Of a stretch of 60,936 bases of DNA, positions 16,839 through 24,829 are shown piece by piece. The notes under the pieces were generated by a model. It was not told where the DNA came from. It worked only from the letters and a program-made list of their open reading frames with translations, and did not search any database. The stretch's first letter is position 1; each line of letters starts with the position of its first letter. The position numbers and the translations under genes were made by a program. This DNA comes from Verrucomicrobiales bacterium (GTDB lineage: Bacteria > Verrucomicrobiota > Verrucomicrobiia > Limisphaerales > UBA1100), in contig SYLI01000020.1 in NCBI GenBank assembly GCA_005809105.1, positions 1 through 60,936 of the forward strand. Direction: 5' to 3'.

Positions 16839-17548
16839 CCGCCGGCCTTTTCCTGCGGCGGTGACGAGCGTAGTTCACCCACGAGTTGCAGTGCCTCCAG
16901 CGAGCTCTTTTCCATGTCCAGCACCAGCCCACCCACTTCGTTCACCAGATAATTGTATCCGACATGGCAGGGCACTCCCACGGCCAGCCCCAGCGCGGCC
17001 GGCACGAGCGACTGCGCAAACTGGGTGCGCAGGTCGGTCACCACATCCAACGACATGAAGCCCAGCACGGTGCCCAGCAATCCCATGAGCGGCGCGATCT
17101 GCGAGAGCGTGGCCAACACCCAAAGGTGCCGCTCCAGTCGCGCGGTCTCTGCCGAGCCCATCTGTTCCAAGAGCTCCTTGAGTTCAGCACGGCCGCGCTC
17201 CCGCTGCAGCACTGCTTCGCGCACCAGCCGGGCGGCGGGGCTGGGCGTCGCCTCGCAAATGGAAATGGCCTCCACCAGATTGCGTTGGCGCAGCACATTG
17301 CGCAGTCCGCCAATGAACTCGGTGGTGTTGATCTGAACGCGGTGGTAGTGCAGGTAGCGCTGCAAAAAAACAACCACTCCCAGCGCCGCCGCAAGCAGGA
17401 GCAGCACCGACATGGGATTACCCAGCAGCTCGGGCAAGCGGGACGGTCCTGGCGGCGTGCCGGTGCCATTGCCACCGCAGGCGGTCAGCATCGTCATGGC
17501 GGTGATCCACACCGCGCACCCCGCCCGTCTCCATTCTTTCTGATCCAT
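16835..17548 (-). CDS. ExbB/TolQ/MotA-type proton channel protein
   Basis: 237 residues. After a basic start there is a hydrophobic segment ending in MLTACGGNG, which looks like a lipoprotein signal, then an ExbB core with helices near 45-62, 143-165 and 180-205 (LSQIAPLMGLLGTVLGFMSL is the classic MotA/TolQ/ExbB motif). Start ATG 17548 preferred over TTG 17557. It begins the operon exbB-exbD-tonB-like-zinc ribbon, each joined by 4-nt overlaps. The extra N-terminal lipobox-like segment is unusual for ExbB. Confidence 0.8.
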   Translation of the reverse strand: MDQKEWRRAGCAVWITAMTMLTACGGNGTGTPPGPSRLPELLGNPMSVLLLLAAALGVVVFLQRYLHYHRVQINTTEFIGGLRNVLRQRNLVEAISICEATPSPAARLVREAVLQRERGRAELKELLEQMGSAETARLERHLWVLATLSQIAPLMGLLGTVLGFMSLDVVTDLRTQFAQSLVPAALGLAVGVPCHVGYNYLVNEVGGLVLDMEKSSLEALQLVGELRSSPPQEKAGG

Positions 17549-17655
17549 GCCGTTCAACCGCGGCGTTATAGCTGGTTTGGCAAAGACCTTCCAACGCCAA
17601 ATGCCGTGCGTAGTTTCCCCTTTGCATCGCGGCAGACACGCGATAATCGTTTCGC

Positions 17656-18033
17656 ATGCAGCCCGACCAGCTCCGTGAACTCTTCCGAATGCAACAGGCG
17701 CTCAACGAGCGCATCGGCGTGAACACCGCCGGAATGGGAGAGGAGGAGAAGACCCGCTGGCTGCTTAACTACACGCGCGCCATGCAGCAGGAGCTCGCCG
17801 AGCTGACCGACAGTGTGCCTTGGAAGTGGTGGGCCAAGTACCAGAAGTTTGATGAACAAAATGCCCGCGTGGAAGTGGTGGACCTCTTCCATTTTCTCAT
17901 CAGCATGGCGCAGGTGCTGGGCATGAGTGCCGACGACGTGTTTGCAGCCTACATCAAAAAGAACGAGGTCAATTTCAAGCGGCAGGAGACCGGCTACAAA
18001 GAGAAAGACCACGCGGACTCCAAGCACATCTAA
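17656..18033 (+). CDS. Dimeric dUTP diphosphatase-like protein (all-alpha NTP-PPase)
   Basis: 125 residues. The helices with MQQELAELTDSVPWKWWAKYQ and ARVEVVDLFHFLISMA match the dimeric dUTPase/MazG-like fold, whose Glu/Asp residues bind Mg2+ and cleave dUTP to dUMP and PPi. Start ATG 17656. It lies 3 nt before hpt and is likely co-transcribed with hpt-moaD-moaE. Substrate (dUTP versus other NTPs) is inferred from the family only. Confidence 0.8.
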   Translation: MQPDQLRELFRMQQALNERIGVNTAGMGEEEKTRWLLNYTRAMQQELAELTDSVPWKWWAKYQKFDEQNARVEVVDLFHFLISMAQVLGMSADDVFAAYIKKNEVNFKRQETGYKEKDHADSKHI

Positions 18034-18036
18034 CGC

Positions 18037-18618
18037 ATGGGAGGTGCCGCAACATCCCGCATACCCGCGCACCTGAAAGGCGAGCTTGAGTGCGTGCTGA
18101 TCAGCAAGGCGCAGCTCCGCCGGCGCGTGAGGGAGCTGGCACAACGCATCACGCGCGAGTTCACCGGGCGCGACCTTGTGGTCGTGTCGGTACTCAACGG
18201 CACCGTGCTCTTCCTAGCCGACCTCATCCGGCAGGTTCCCCTGGCGCTGAGGCTGGACTTTATCGGGGTGTCCAGTTATCGCGGGCGCACGGCTCCGGGC
18301 GCCTTGGTATTCACCAAGGCGCTGCGTTTGGATGTGCGCCATCGCGATGTGTTGCTGGTCGATGACATCCTCGACACGGGGCAAACCCTCCGTTGCGTGC
18401 TGGCCCGTCTTAAGCGCCTGCGTCCCCGACGGATTCGCGTGTGTGTGCTGCTGAAGAAGCGGACGCAGCGCGCAGCGCGTGTCCGCGCGCACTACGTCGG
18501 GTTTGAAATCCCCGACCGCTTCGTGGTGGGCTACGGGCTGGACTTTGCCGAGCGCTACCGCAACCTGCCCTTCGTGGGCGTGCTGCGATCCGATCTCTGC
18601 CACGGAGACCCATCATGA
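18037..18618 (+). CDS. hpt: Hypoxanthine phosphoribosyltransferase
   Basis: 193 residues. VVVSVLNGTVLFLADL and the PRPP-binding loop LLVDDILDTGQTL are the HPRT signature, and FVVGYGLDFAERYRNLPFVG matches the C-terminal base-binding region. It salvages hypoxanthine and guanine to nucleotides. The start is ATG 18037; the N-terminal 20 residues are longer than usual. It overlaps moaD by 4 nt. Confidence 0.93.
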   Translation: MGGAATSRIPAHLKGELECVLISKAQLRRRVRELAQRITREFTGRDLVVVSVLNGTVLFLADLIRQVPLALRLDFIGVSSYRGRTAPGALVFTKALRLDVRHRDVLLVDDILDTGQTLRCVLARLKRLRPRRIRVCVLLKKRTQRAARVRAHYVGFEIPDRFVVGYGLDFAERYRNLPFVGVLRSDLCHGDPS

Positions 18619-18860
18619 GGGTGCGCGTTCTCTTCTGGTCTTACTTTCGCGATCTGGCCGGTGGCGACGAAATTATGGAAGTCCTTTCCCCCGGCGCGAC
18701 GATCGCGCAACTTCTGGAGCAGCTGCACCGCCGCATCCCACGTCTCGCGGCCCTTCAAAAATCCACCCTGATTGCCGTGGGGATGGATTACCAAGACAAG
18801 GACTATGTGTTGAAGGATGGCGACGAAGTCTCGCTCTTCCCGCCCGTTCAAGGGGGCTGA
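18615..18860 (+). CDS. moaD: Molybdopterin synthase small subunit MoaD
   Basis: 81 residues of ubiquitin fold ending in Gly-Gly, the C-terminus that is thiocarboxylated to donate sulfur to the molybdopterin precursor. MRVRVLFWSYFRDLAGG and DGDEVSLFPPVQGG fit. Start ATG 18615 overlaps hpt by 4 nt. Together with moaE (2-nt gap) it forms molybdopterin synthase. Confidence 0.9.
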   Translation: MRVRVLFWSYFRDLAGGDEIMEVLSPGATIAQLLEQLHRRIPRLAALQKSTLIAVGMDYQDKDYVLKDGDEVSLFPPVQGG

Positions 18861-18861
18861 C

Positions 18862-19254
18862 ATGCGCCGCACCATCCTTCTGACACGCGACCCAATTTCC
18901 GAACTGTGGGGAATGCCCGATGTGGCGCCATCGACGGCGATGGGTGCCATCGTAAATTTCCACGGCGTGGTGCGCGCCACCGAGGCCGGCGAACCAATCG
19001 TCGCCATTGAGTACGAGGCTCACGAACCCATGGCGGTGCATCAATTTGGCCTGCTCATGAACCGAGTCGAACAGAACTGGCCGCAGGTTGAGTCGGTGAG
19101 CGTCGTGCACCGCCTGGGCCGCGTCGAGGCGGGCGAGGTGTCGGTGTGGGTGGTCGTGGTGGCGCCCCACCGCGCGGAGGCATTTGCCGCGTGCCAATTT
19201 CTCATCGACGAGATGAAGCAGACAGTTCCGATCTGGAAACGAATTCTCCGGTAG
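18862..19254 (+). CDS. moaE: Molybdopterin synthase catalytic subunit MoaE
   Basis: 130 residues. VNFHGVVRATEAGEPIVAIEYEAHEPMA matches MoaE, shown here in parts as VNFHGVVRATEAG and AIEYEAHEPMA; the C-terminus QTVPIWKRI also fits, with the conserved active-site Lys (IWK). The frame is open to 18817, but that overlaps moaD; ATG 18862, one base after the moaD stop, gives the normal length. Other moco genes (moaA, moaC, moeA) are not in the window. Confidence 0.9.
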   Translation: MRRTILLTRDPISELWGMPDVAPSTAMGAIVNFHGVVRATEAGEPIVAIEYEAHEPMAVHQFGLLMNRVEQNWPQVESVSVVHRLGRVEAGEVSVWVVVVAPHRAEAFAACQFLIDEMKQTVPIWKRILR

Positions 19255-19265
19255 GCCCAAAACGC

Positions 19266-20024
19266 CTACAAATCCAGCTCGATGCCCACCGGGCAATGAT
19301 CCGACCCCATCACATCGCGCTGGATGAACGCCCGCTTCAGCGCAGGCCGCAGCCTCTGGCTGATCAGAAAGTAGTCAATGCGCCAGCCCACATTGCGTGC
19401 GCGCGCGCCACTCATCTGGCTCCACCACGTGTAGTGCCCGCCGCCCGATTCAAATTCGCGAAACGTGTCCACAAATCCAGCTTGGACCAGCGCATCGAAT
19501 CCACCGCGCTCCTCCACAGTGAATCCGTGGTTGCGAACATTCGCCTTGGGGTTCGCGAGGTCTCGCGCCTGGTGCGCCACATTGAAGTCGCCGCACACCA
19601 CCACGGGCTTGCGACGATCCAGCCGCCGGAGGTGCGCAAGAAATTCTAGGTCCCATTTCTGGCGGTACGGCAGGCGGGCAAGACTGCGCTGCGAATTGGG
19701 GACGTACGCGTTGACGAGGAAGAACTCAGGAAGTTCCACCGTCAGCACACGCCCCTCGCAGTCATCGGTGGCAATCCCCATGCCGCGTGTCACCTTTCGG
19801 GGCGTCTCCCTTAAAAAGGTCACCACGCCCGAGTAGCCACGCTTCTCGGCGCAGTGCCAGTGCGTCTGATAACCCTGCGGCCACGGAGTGCCTTCCACCT
19901 CCTCCGGCAACGCGCGCGCCTCTTGGACGCAGAGGACATCGGGCCGCCCCGCCGCAAGCCAGTCGCCAAATCCCTTGCGCAACGCCGAGCGCAGCCCATT
20001 CACATTCCACGAGATGAACCGCAC
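19266..20024 (-). CDS. xthA: Exodeoxyribonuclease III (AP endonuclease)
   Basis: 252 residues of the ExoIII/APE1 fold. RFISWNVNGLRSA, CVQEARA, NAYVPNSQ, CGDFNVAH and a final SDHCPV contain the metal-binding and catalytic residues (Asn, Glu, Tyr, Asp-Asn, Asp-His). It cuts at abasic sites. The frame is open to 20162, but GTG 20024 starts the family N-terminus and lies 1 nt after the purU stop (TGACGTG), so translation coupling with purU is likely. Confidence 0.9.
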   Translation of the reverse strand: MRFISWNVNGLRSALRKGFGDWLAAGRPDVLCVQEARALPEEVEGTPWPQGYQTHWHCAEKRGYSGVVTFLRETPRKVTRGMGIATDDCEGRVLTVELPEFFLVNAYVPNSQRSLARLPYRQKWDLEFLAHLRRLDRRKPVVVCGDFNVAHQARDLANPKANVRNHGFTVEERGGFDALVQAGFVDTFREFESGGGHYTWWSQMSGARARNVGWRIDYFLISQRLRPALKRAFIQRDVMGSDHCPVGIELDL

Positions 20025-20025
20025 G

Positions 20026-20868
20026 TCACGCCAGCTCCACCACGCCCCAATGCACGTCGAGTCGCCGGGTGAGGAAGAGTCGCACCGCCCGCACCAGCGT
20101 GCGCGCCTCCAATTTCTGTCCCTGCGCGATGATTTCCTGCAGAGACAATCCCGGACGCACACGAAAGGTGTCCTGCGCGATGATGGGCCCTTCGTCCAGA
20201 TGCATGCTGACGAAGTGCGCTGTCACTCCCACAATCTTCACGCCGTGCTCGTATGCCTGCCGATAAGCCTGGGGCCCCGGAAAGCTGGGCAGCAACGAGG
20301 GATGGATGTTGATGATCCGGTTTTTGTAGCGCCACACGAAGTCTGGCGAGAGGATTTTCATAAACCGCGCCAGCACCACAAAATCTGCCTCGTGCCGCTC
20401 CAGTGCCGCCAGCGCCCGCTTCTCGGCGCGAACCCGATCCGTCCACGGCACATGCACGAAGGGCAACCCGGCATTTCGCGCCACCGGTTCCAAATCGCCG
20501 TGGTTGCCCATCACCACCACCGGCTCGCACTGCGCCATCACCGATTTCGCCGCCAGAATTGCCTCCAGACAATGGGGCTCACGCGTGACCATGATGGCCA
20601 TGCGTCGGCGGCGGCCCGGATCGGTGTGGCGGAAAGTGATCTCCATTCCCAGCGCGCGGCCCAGCCGCTTCAGGCCTTGTTGCAAGAGCTGCGGCTGAAA
20701 CTGAGTGGGGCGCCAGCTGGCCTGCAGGGTCATGCTGAACTGGCCGCGGGTCACCTGCTCTTCCATCGCCTCAATGTTGGCGTGCTGTTGAAAGAGAAAC
20801 TGGGTTACCCGCGCAATGACACCTGAGCGATCGCGGCCGATCACGGTGACGGTGGCAAATCGCCTCAT
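20026..20868 (-). CDS. purU: Formyltetrahydrofolate deformylase
   Basis: 280 residues. An N-terminal ACT domain (ATVTVIGRDRSGVIARVT) is followed by a formyltransferase domain with NIHPSLLPSFPG and GVTAHFVSMHLDEGPII, where the active-site Asn-His-Asp residues lie. PurU hydrolyses 10-formyl-THF to formate and THF. ATG 20868 is the family start; the open frame that runs on to 22263 is antisense to the MFS gene. It shares its promoter region with the divergent MFS gene. Confidence 0.93.
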   Translation of the reverse strand: MRRFATVTVIGRDRSGVIARVTQFLFQQHANIEAMEEQVTRGQFSMTLQASWRPTQFQPQLLQQGLKRLGRALGMEITFRHTDPGRRRRMAIMVTREPHCLEAILAAKSVMAQCEPVVVMGNHGDLEPVARNAGLPFVHVPWTDRVRAEKRALAALERHEADFVVLARFMKILSPDFVWRYKNRIINIHPSLLPSFPGPQAYRQAYEHGVKIVGVTAHFVSMHLDEGPIIAQDTFRVRPGLSLQEIIAQGQKLEARTLVRAVRLFLTRRLDVHWGVVELA

Positions 20869-20991
20869 GGGGGGGCGAGTAGGCCACAGCGCAACGCGGC
20901 GGCGCAATGCGATTCTTGTCTCACAGCGATGGCCAACGCCCGTGTGCAATGTGCTTGTTTGCCACCCGGGAAACCGGCATATACACGCGCC

Positions 20992-22491
20992 ATGAGCGCT
21001 GCCGCCACCCCGGGATCCCTGTCGCCCCGGCATCAGGTTCTCATCATCGTCATCGCCAGCATCGGATTTCTCTTTGACACCTACGAGTTGCTGATGACCC
21101 CGCTCGTGGCCGCGCCGGCCATCGCCGAGCTGCTGAAGGTGCCGCAGAACAATCCGCTCGTGACCGAATGGGTGGGCCGGCTGCTCTGGATCGCCGCGCT
21201 CTGCGGCGGTGTGTTCGGGCTGGCAGGCGGCTGGCTTGTGGACCGCTTTGGCCGCAAGTCCATCATGGCCGCGAGCATCTTCCTCTACTCGGCAGCGCCC
21301 TTCTGCGCCGCCTATTCCACAACCCTGCCCTGGTTCGTCACCTTCCGCAGCCTGACCTTCATCGGCGTCTGCGTTGAATTCGTCGCGGCCATCACGTGGC
21401 TCGCCGAAGTGTTCGAGGACAAGAAACAGCGTGAGAAGTGGCTTGGCATCACGCAGGCCTTTGCGTCGCTGGGCGGCGTGCTCGTCACCCTCACCAGCAT
21501 CTGGATCAGCAAACACTTGGCCGAACTGCCCGCGCTCGGCTTGCCGGCGAGCCTCGGCTCGGACGCCCCCAGCTCGTGGCGTTTCCTGCTGCTGACCGGC
21601 CTGCTGCCCGCCCTGCCCATCGCGCTCCTGCTGCCATTCGTGCCCGAATCGAAGGTGTGGAAAGACCGCCGTGCCGCCGGCACGCTCAAGCGCCCGAGCT
21701 TCGGCGCGCTGTTCGCCCCGGAACTGCGCCGCGTTACACTCGTCACCGCCGCGCTCTCGGCCTGCGCCTACGGCATCGCGTTTGGTGCGCTGCAGGTCAC
21801 CGTCGCGCGCGTCACGCCCGGCCTGCCGGAATTGAAGGAACAGGCCAAGGCTCTTGCACCGTTGCGCAAAGAGGCTGAGCAGTTGAACAAACAATTGAAC
21901 GCATTGCCGACCGACGATCCGGCCCGCAAAGAGGTGCTGGCGAAGATCAAAGGGAATTTCGTCCAGCAAAAGCCGATCAACGAGGACGTGAAAAAGATGG
22001 CGGACAAGGTTCAGTTCCGGCAGGAGATGGGCGGGCTCGTGGGACGCGTGCTGCTGGCCATATTGCTCATCGTCGGCCTTAGCCGCGTAAAACTGCTGCG
22101 CGTCTTCCAGATGCCGGCACTGGTGATGCTGCCGCTCACCTACTTCTACATGTTCCCGCAAGGAGGCGATGCGTTCCTGTGGGCCTACGCAGTCTGCGGC
22201 CTGCTGACCGTCGCGCAGTTCAGCTACTTCGGCGAATATCTGCCCAAGGTCTTCCCGCTGCATCTGCGCGGCACAGGCGGCAGTTTTGCCACCAACGTTG
22301 GGGGACGCATGATCGGCACCAGCATGGCGTTCGTGACCACCAGCTTGGTCGCACCGTGGCTTGCGGGTTCAGGACCGTTGATGCCCCTGCACGTCGCCAA
22401 GGCCGCCGGCATCGTCGCCACCACCATCGCCGTGTTGAGCCTGACGATCGGGTTGTTGCTGCCCGAGCCTAAAGAGAGCGCGGAGTCCTGA
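20992..22491 (+). CDS. MFS transporter with long periplasmic loop 7-8
   Basis: 499 residues and about 12 membrane helices of the major facilitator superfamily. LLQPRHQV-like start is followed by FDTYELL, GGWLVDRFGRKSIM (loop 2-3 signature, with D-RFGRK) and PLHLRGTGGSFATNVGGRMIG in the second half. Between TM7 (VTAALSACAYGIAFGAL) and TM8 (VGRVLLAILLIVGL) is a roughly 70-residue charged helical segment (EAEQLNKQLNALP, EVLAKIKG) that MFS proteins usually lack. ATG 20992 chosen over the upstream 20929 start because it gives the short family N-terminus. The substrate is unknown; its neighbour is a lactate permease. Confidence 0.88.
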   Translation: MSAAATPGSLSPRHQVLIIVIASIGFLFDTYELLMTPLVAAPAIAELLKVPQNNPLVTEWVGRLLWIAALCGGVFGLAGGWLVDRFGRKSIMAASIFLYSAAPFCAAYSTTLPWFVTFRSLTFIGVCVEFVAAITWLAEVFEDKKQREKWLGITQAFASLGGVLVTLTSIWISKHLAELPALGLPASLGSDAPSSWRFLLLTGLLPALPIALLLPFVPESKVWKDRRAAGTLKRPSFGALFAPELRRVTLVTAALSACAYGIAFGALQVTVARVTPGLPELKEQAKALAPLRKEAEQLNKQLNALPTDDPARKEVLAKIKGNFVQQKPINEDVKKMADKVQFRQEMGGLVGRVLLAILLIVGLSRVKLLRVFQMPALVMLPLTYFYMFPQGGDAFLWAYAVCGLLTVAQFSYFGEYLPKVFPLHLRGTGGSFATNVGGRMIGTSMAFVTTSLVAPWLAGSGPLMPLHVAKAAGIVATTIAVLSLTIGLLLPEPKESAES

Positions 22492-22493
22492 AG

Positions 22494-22589
22494 ATGACGG
22501 CGTCCGCCTGCTGCATAGCGCTGGTGGCAGCTCCCGACAAACGGACGGCGCGCCGCTATCTCCAGTGGATCGCGACCAGCGTCGCATGA
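22494..22589 (+). CDS. Possible 31-aa ORF coupled to the lactate permease
   Basis: Starts at ATG 22494, 2 nt after the MFS stop, and its TGA overlaps the permease ATG (ATGA at 22586-22589). It reads MTASACCIALVAAPDKR at the start, with a Cys-Cys pair and an Arg-rich middle. No ribosome site is evident. It could be a coupling leader, but it may be chance in GC-rich DNA. Confidence 0.35.
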   Translation: MTASACCIALVAAPDKRTARRYLQWIATSVA

Positions 22590-24244
22590 GCTGGCTTCAA
22601 CATTACGACCCATTGGGCAATTCGCTGCTCTCCACGGTTGTGGCGGCGCTGCCAATCGTGGTGTTGCTGGGCGCGATCGCGTGGCTGGAAATCCGCATCC
22701 ATCTCGCGGCGCTGCTCGGACTCGCGGTCGCACTCGTCGTAGCACTCGCGGCGTATCACATGCCTCTCAAAGCGGCGGCCGCGACCACGATCTACGGTGC
22801 GGCGTTTGGCCTCTTTCCCATTGGCTGGATCATCCTCAACCTCATTTTCCTTTATCAGCTCACCGTGGAGAAGGGTCTCTTCGATGTGCTGCGCCGCGGT
22901 CTGGCGCACCTGGCACCCGATCCGCGCGTGCAGCTCATCTTCATCGCGTTTTCGTTTGGCGCCTTCTTCGAGGGTGCCGCGGGCTTTGGCACGCCCGTCG
23001 CGGTCACCTCGGCAATCCTCATCCAGCTCGGATTCAAGCCCCTTCAGGCCGCTGGGCTCTCACTCATCGCAAACACCGCGCCCGTGGCCTACGGCGCGCT
23101 GGGCACACCCATCATTGCGCTCTCGGGTGTCACGGGGCTGGATCTGCACAAGCTCTCGGCCATGGTCGGCCGCCAACTGCCCTTCTTCTCGCTGCTGGTC
23201 CCTTTCTGGGTGGTCTGGGCCTTTGCCGGATGGCGCGGCATGCTGGGAGTTTGGCCAGCGGCTTTGACGGCGGGCGCGGCATTCGCCCTGCCGCAGTTTC
23301 TCGTGTCCAACTTTCACGGCCCCTGGCTCGTGGATATCGTCGCGTCGGTCTGTTCGATGCTGGGAGTGATGGCCCTACTGCGATTCTGGAAGCCGCGCGA
23401 TGCGTGGCGCCCAGCCGGGGTGTCCTCCGCGACATCCCCCGCGCCTGCCGCCGCGCCCGATCCGGTGCTCATGCGGCGCGCAATAATGCCGTGGCTCTTG
23501 CTAAGCTTGCTGGTTTTTGTGTGGGGCGTGCCGGCAGTAAAGAAGCAGCTCGACGCCCTCTCTTCGCCCAAATTTGAAGTGCCGGGATTGCACAACCTCA
23601 CCATCCGCACTTTCCCCGTCGTTCCCAAGCCCACGCCAGAAAAACCCACCAAGCCGGAGGAAGCGATCTTCAAGCTCAACTGGCTCTCGGCAACAGGCAC
23701 AGGAATCCTGGCGGCGGCGCTGCTCGCAGGCGCACTCATGGGATTTGGCGCACGCGAGTTGGCGCGCATCTATTGTGAAACGCTTTGGCGGGTGCGTTTC
23801 TCATTGGTCACCATCGCGGCGATGCTGGCACTGGGCTATGTCACCAAATACTCCGGTACCGACGCCACGCTTGGACTGGCACTCGCGCAAACGGGCGTGG
23901 CCTATCCCTTCTTTGGCACGCTGCTGGGCTGGCTTGGCGTCGCACTCACTGGCAGCGACACGGCCAGCAACGTGCTTTTTGGCAGCCTGCAAAAGATCAC
24001 CGCCGAGCAGACCGGCGTGAGCCCCGTGCTGATGTGCGCGGCCAACAGCTCAGGTGGCGTGATGGGCAAGATGGTGGACGCGCAGAGCATCGTCGTGGCC
24101 AGCACCGCGACGGGGTGGTACGGTCATGAGGGAAGCATCCTGCGCTACGTTTTCTTCCACAGCATCGCGCTGGCCGTGCTGGTGGGCCTGCTCGTCTTCC
24201 TGCAGGCGCGCGTCGCGCCCTTTACGAGCATGGTCTTGCCTTAG
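22586..24244 (+). CDS. lldP: L-lactate permease family transporter
   Basis: 552 residues with about 13 membrane segments. FEGAAGFGTPVAVTSAI, PVAYGALGTP and a late GWLGVALTGSDTASNVLFGSLQ (partly quoted) with SSGGVMGKMVDAQSIVVA are the LctP/LldP signature. It would import lactate with protons. The chosen start is ATG 22586; an upstream GTG 22565 is a possible alternative. It follows the MFS gene and may be in one unit. Its 3' end overlaps the convergent DJ-1 gene by 4 nt. Confidence 0.92.
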   Translation: MSWLQHYDPLGNSLLSTVVAALPIVVLLGAIAWLEIRIHLAALLGLAVALVVALAAYHMPLKAAAATTIYGAAFGLFPIGWIILNLIFLYQLTVEKGLFDVLRRGLAHLAPDPRVQLIFIAFSFGAFFEGAAGFGTPVAVTSAILIQLGFKPLQAAGLSLIANTAPVAYGALGTPIIALSGVTGLDLHKLSAMVGRQLPFFSLLVPFWVVWAFAGWRGMLGVWPAALTAGAAFALPQFLVSNFHGPWLVDIVASVCSMLGVMALLRFWKPRDAWRPAGVSSATSPAPAAAPDPVLMRRAIMPWLLLSLLVFVWGVPAVKKQLDALSSPKFEVPGLHNLTIRTFPVVPKPTPEKPTKPEEAIFKLNWLSATGTGILAAALLAGALMGFGARELARIYCETLWRVRFSLVTIAAMLALGYVTKYSGTDATLGLALAQTGVAYPFFGTLLGWLGVALTGSDTASNVLFGSLQKITAEQTGVSPVLMCAANSSGGVMGKMVDAQSIVVASTATGWYGHEGSILRYVFFHSIALAVLVGLLVFLQARVAPFTSMVLP

Positions 24245-24810
24245 AGTTGCGGCTGCGGCCGCCCCAAGCTCCGGAAGATGTCACGGTAAAAATCGGCGTG
24301 GCTCTCCCAGGTTTGCGCCGTCACCCAATTCCGATCCACGACACTCTGCCGGTCCACCCAGCGCGCGCCTGCGGCGATGACTTCGCTTCGCACATTCCGA
24401 TAGCAGGTCACCGTGCGGCCTGACATGAGGCCCGCCGCCGCGAGGATCTGCACGCCGTGGCAGATGGCGAAAATGCCCCGCCCAGCCCGCTCCATCACCT
24501 GCACGATGCGGATGAGGTGCGCATCATGGCGGAGAAATTCGGGCGCGCGCCCGCCAATCAGCACCACGGCTGCGTACTGGGCGGGGCGCACCTGACGTAG
24601 TGCCAAGTGCGCTTGAATCCGGTAGCCGGGCTTCTCGACGTACGTGTTCCAGTCCGGGTCAAAGTCGTGCAACACAGCGTGCAGCACCTTGCGCTTGGAA
24701 GCGGCGATGACGGGCTGGCAACCCGCCTCGGCGAAGCGATGCACCGCGTAGAGGATTTCAAACGACTCGCCGGAGTCGTCGGTCACGATCAGGATTTTGG
24801 GTTTGGCCAT
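24241..24810 (-). CDS. DJ-1/PfpI family protein
   Basis: 189 residues. A nucleophile-elbow cysteine in AICHGVQILAAAG (Cys with the following His), GGRAPEFLR and a Glu earlier in the fold (PKILIVTDDSGESFEILYAV) match the DJ-1/PfpI class of glutamine-amidotransferase-like enzymes, which include proteases, chaperones and glyoxalases. Start ATG 24810. Located 19 nt before the quinone oxidoreductase end on the same strand (downstream of it). Activity cannot be told from sequence alone. Confidence 0.85.
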   Translation of the reverse strand: MAKPKILIVTDDSGESFEILYAVHRFAEAGCQPVIAASKRKVLHAVLHDFDPDWNTYVEKPGYRIQAHLALRQVRPAQYAAVVLIGGRAPEFLRHDAHLIRIVQVMERAGRGIFAICHGVQILAAAGLMSGRTVTCYRNVRSEVIAAGARWVDRQSVVDRNWVTAQTWESHADFYRDIFRSLGRPQPQL

Positions 24811-24829
24811 GCGGGGAGCGAGTCAGTTT

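Noticed and set aside
20026-22263. A 745-residue open frame on the minus strand continuing upstream of purU
   Set aside because: Its first part is antisense to the MFS gene and lacks any known domain; the purU start at 20868 is well supported. Long antisense frames are common in this GC-rich DNA.
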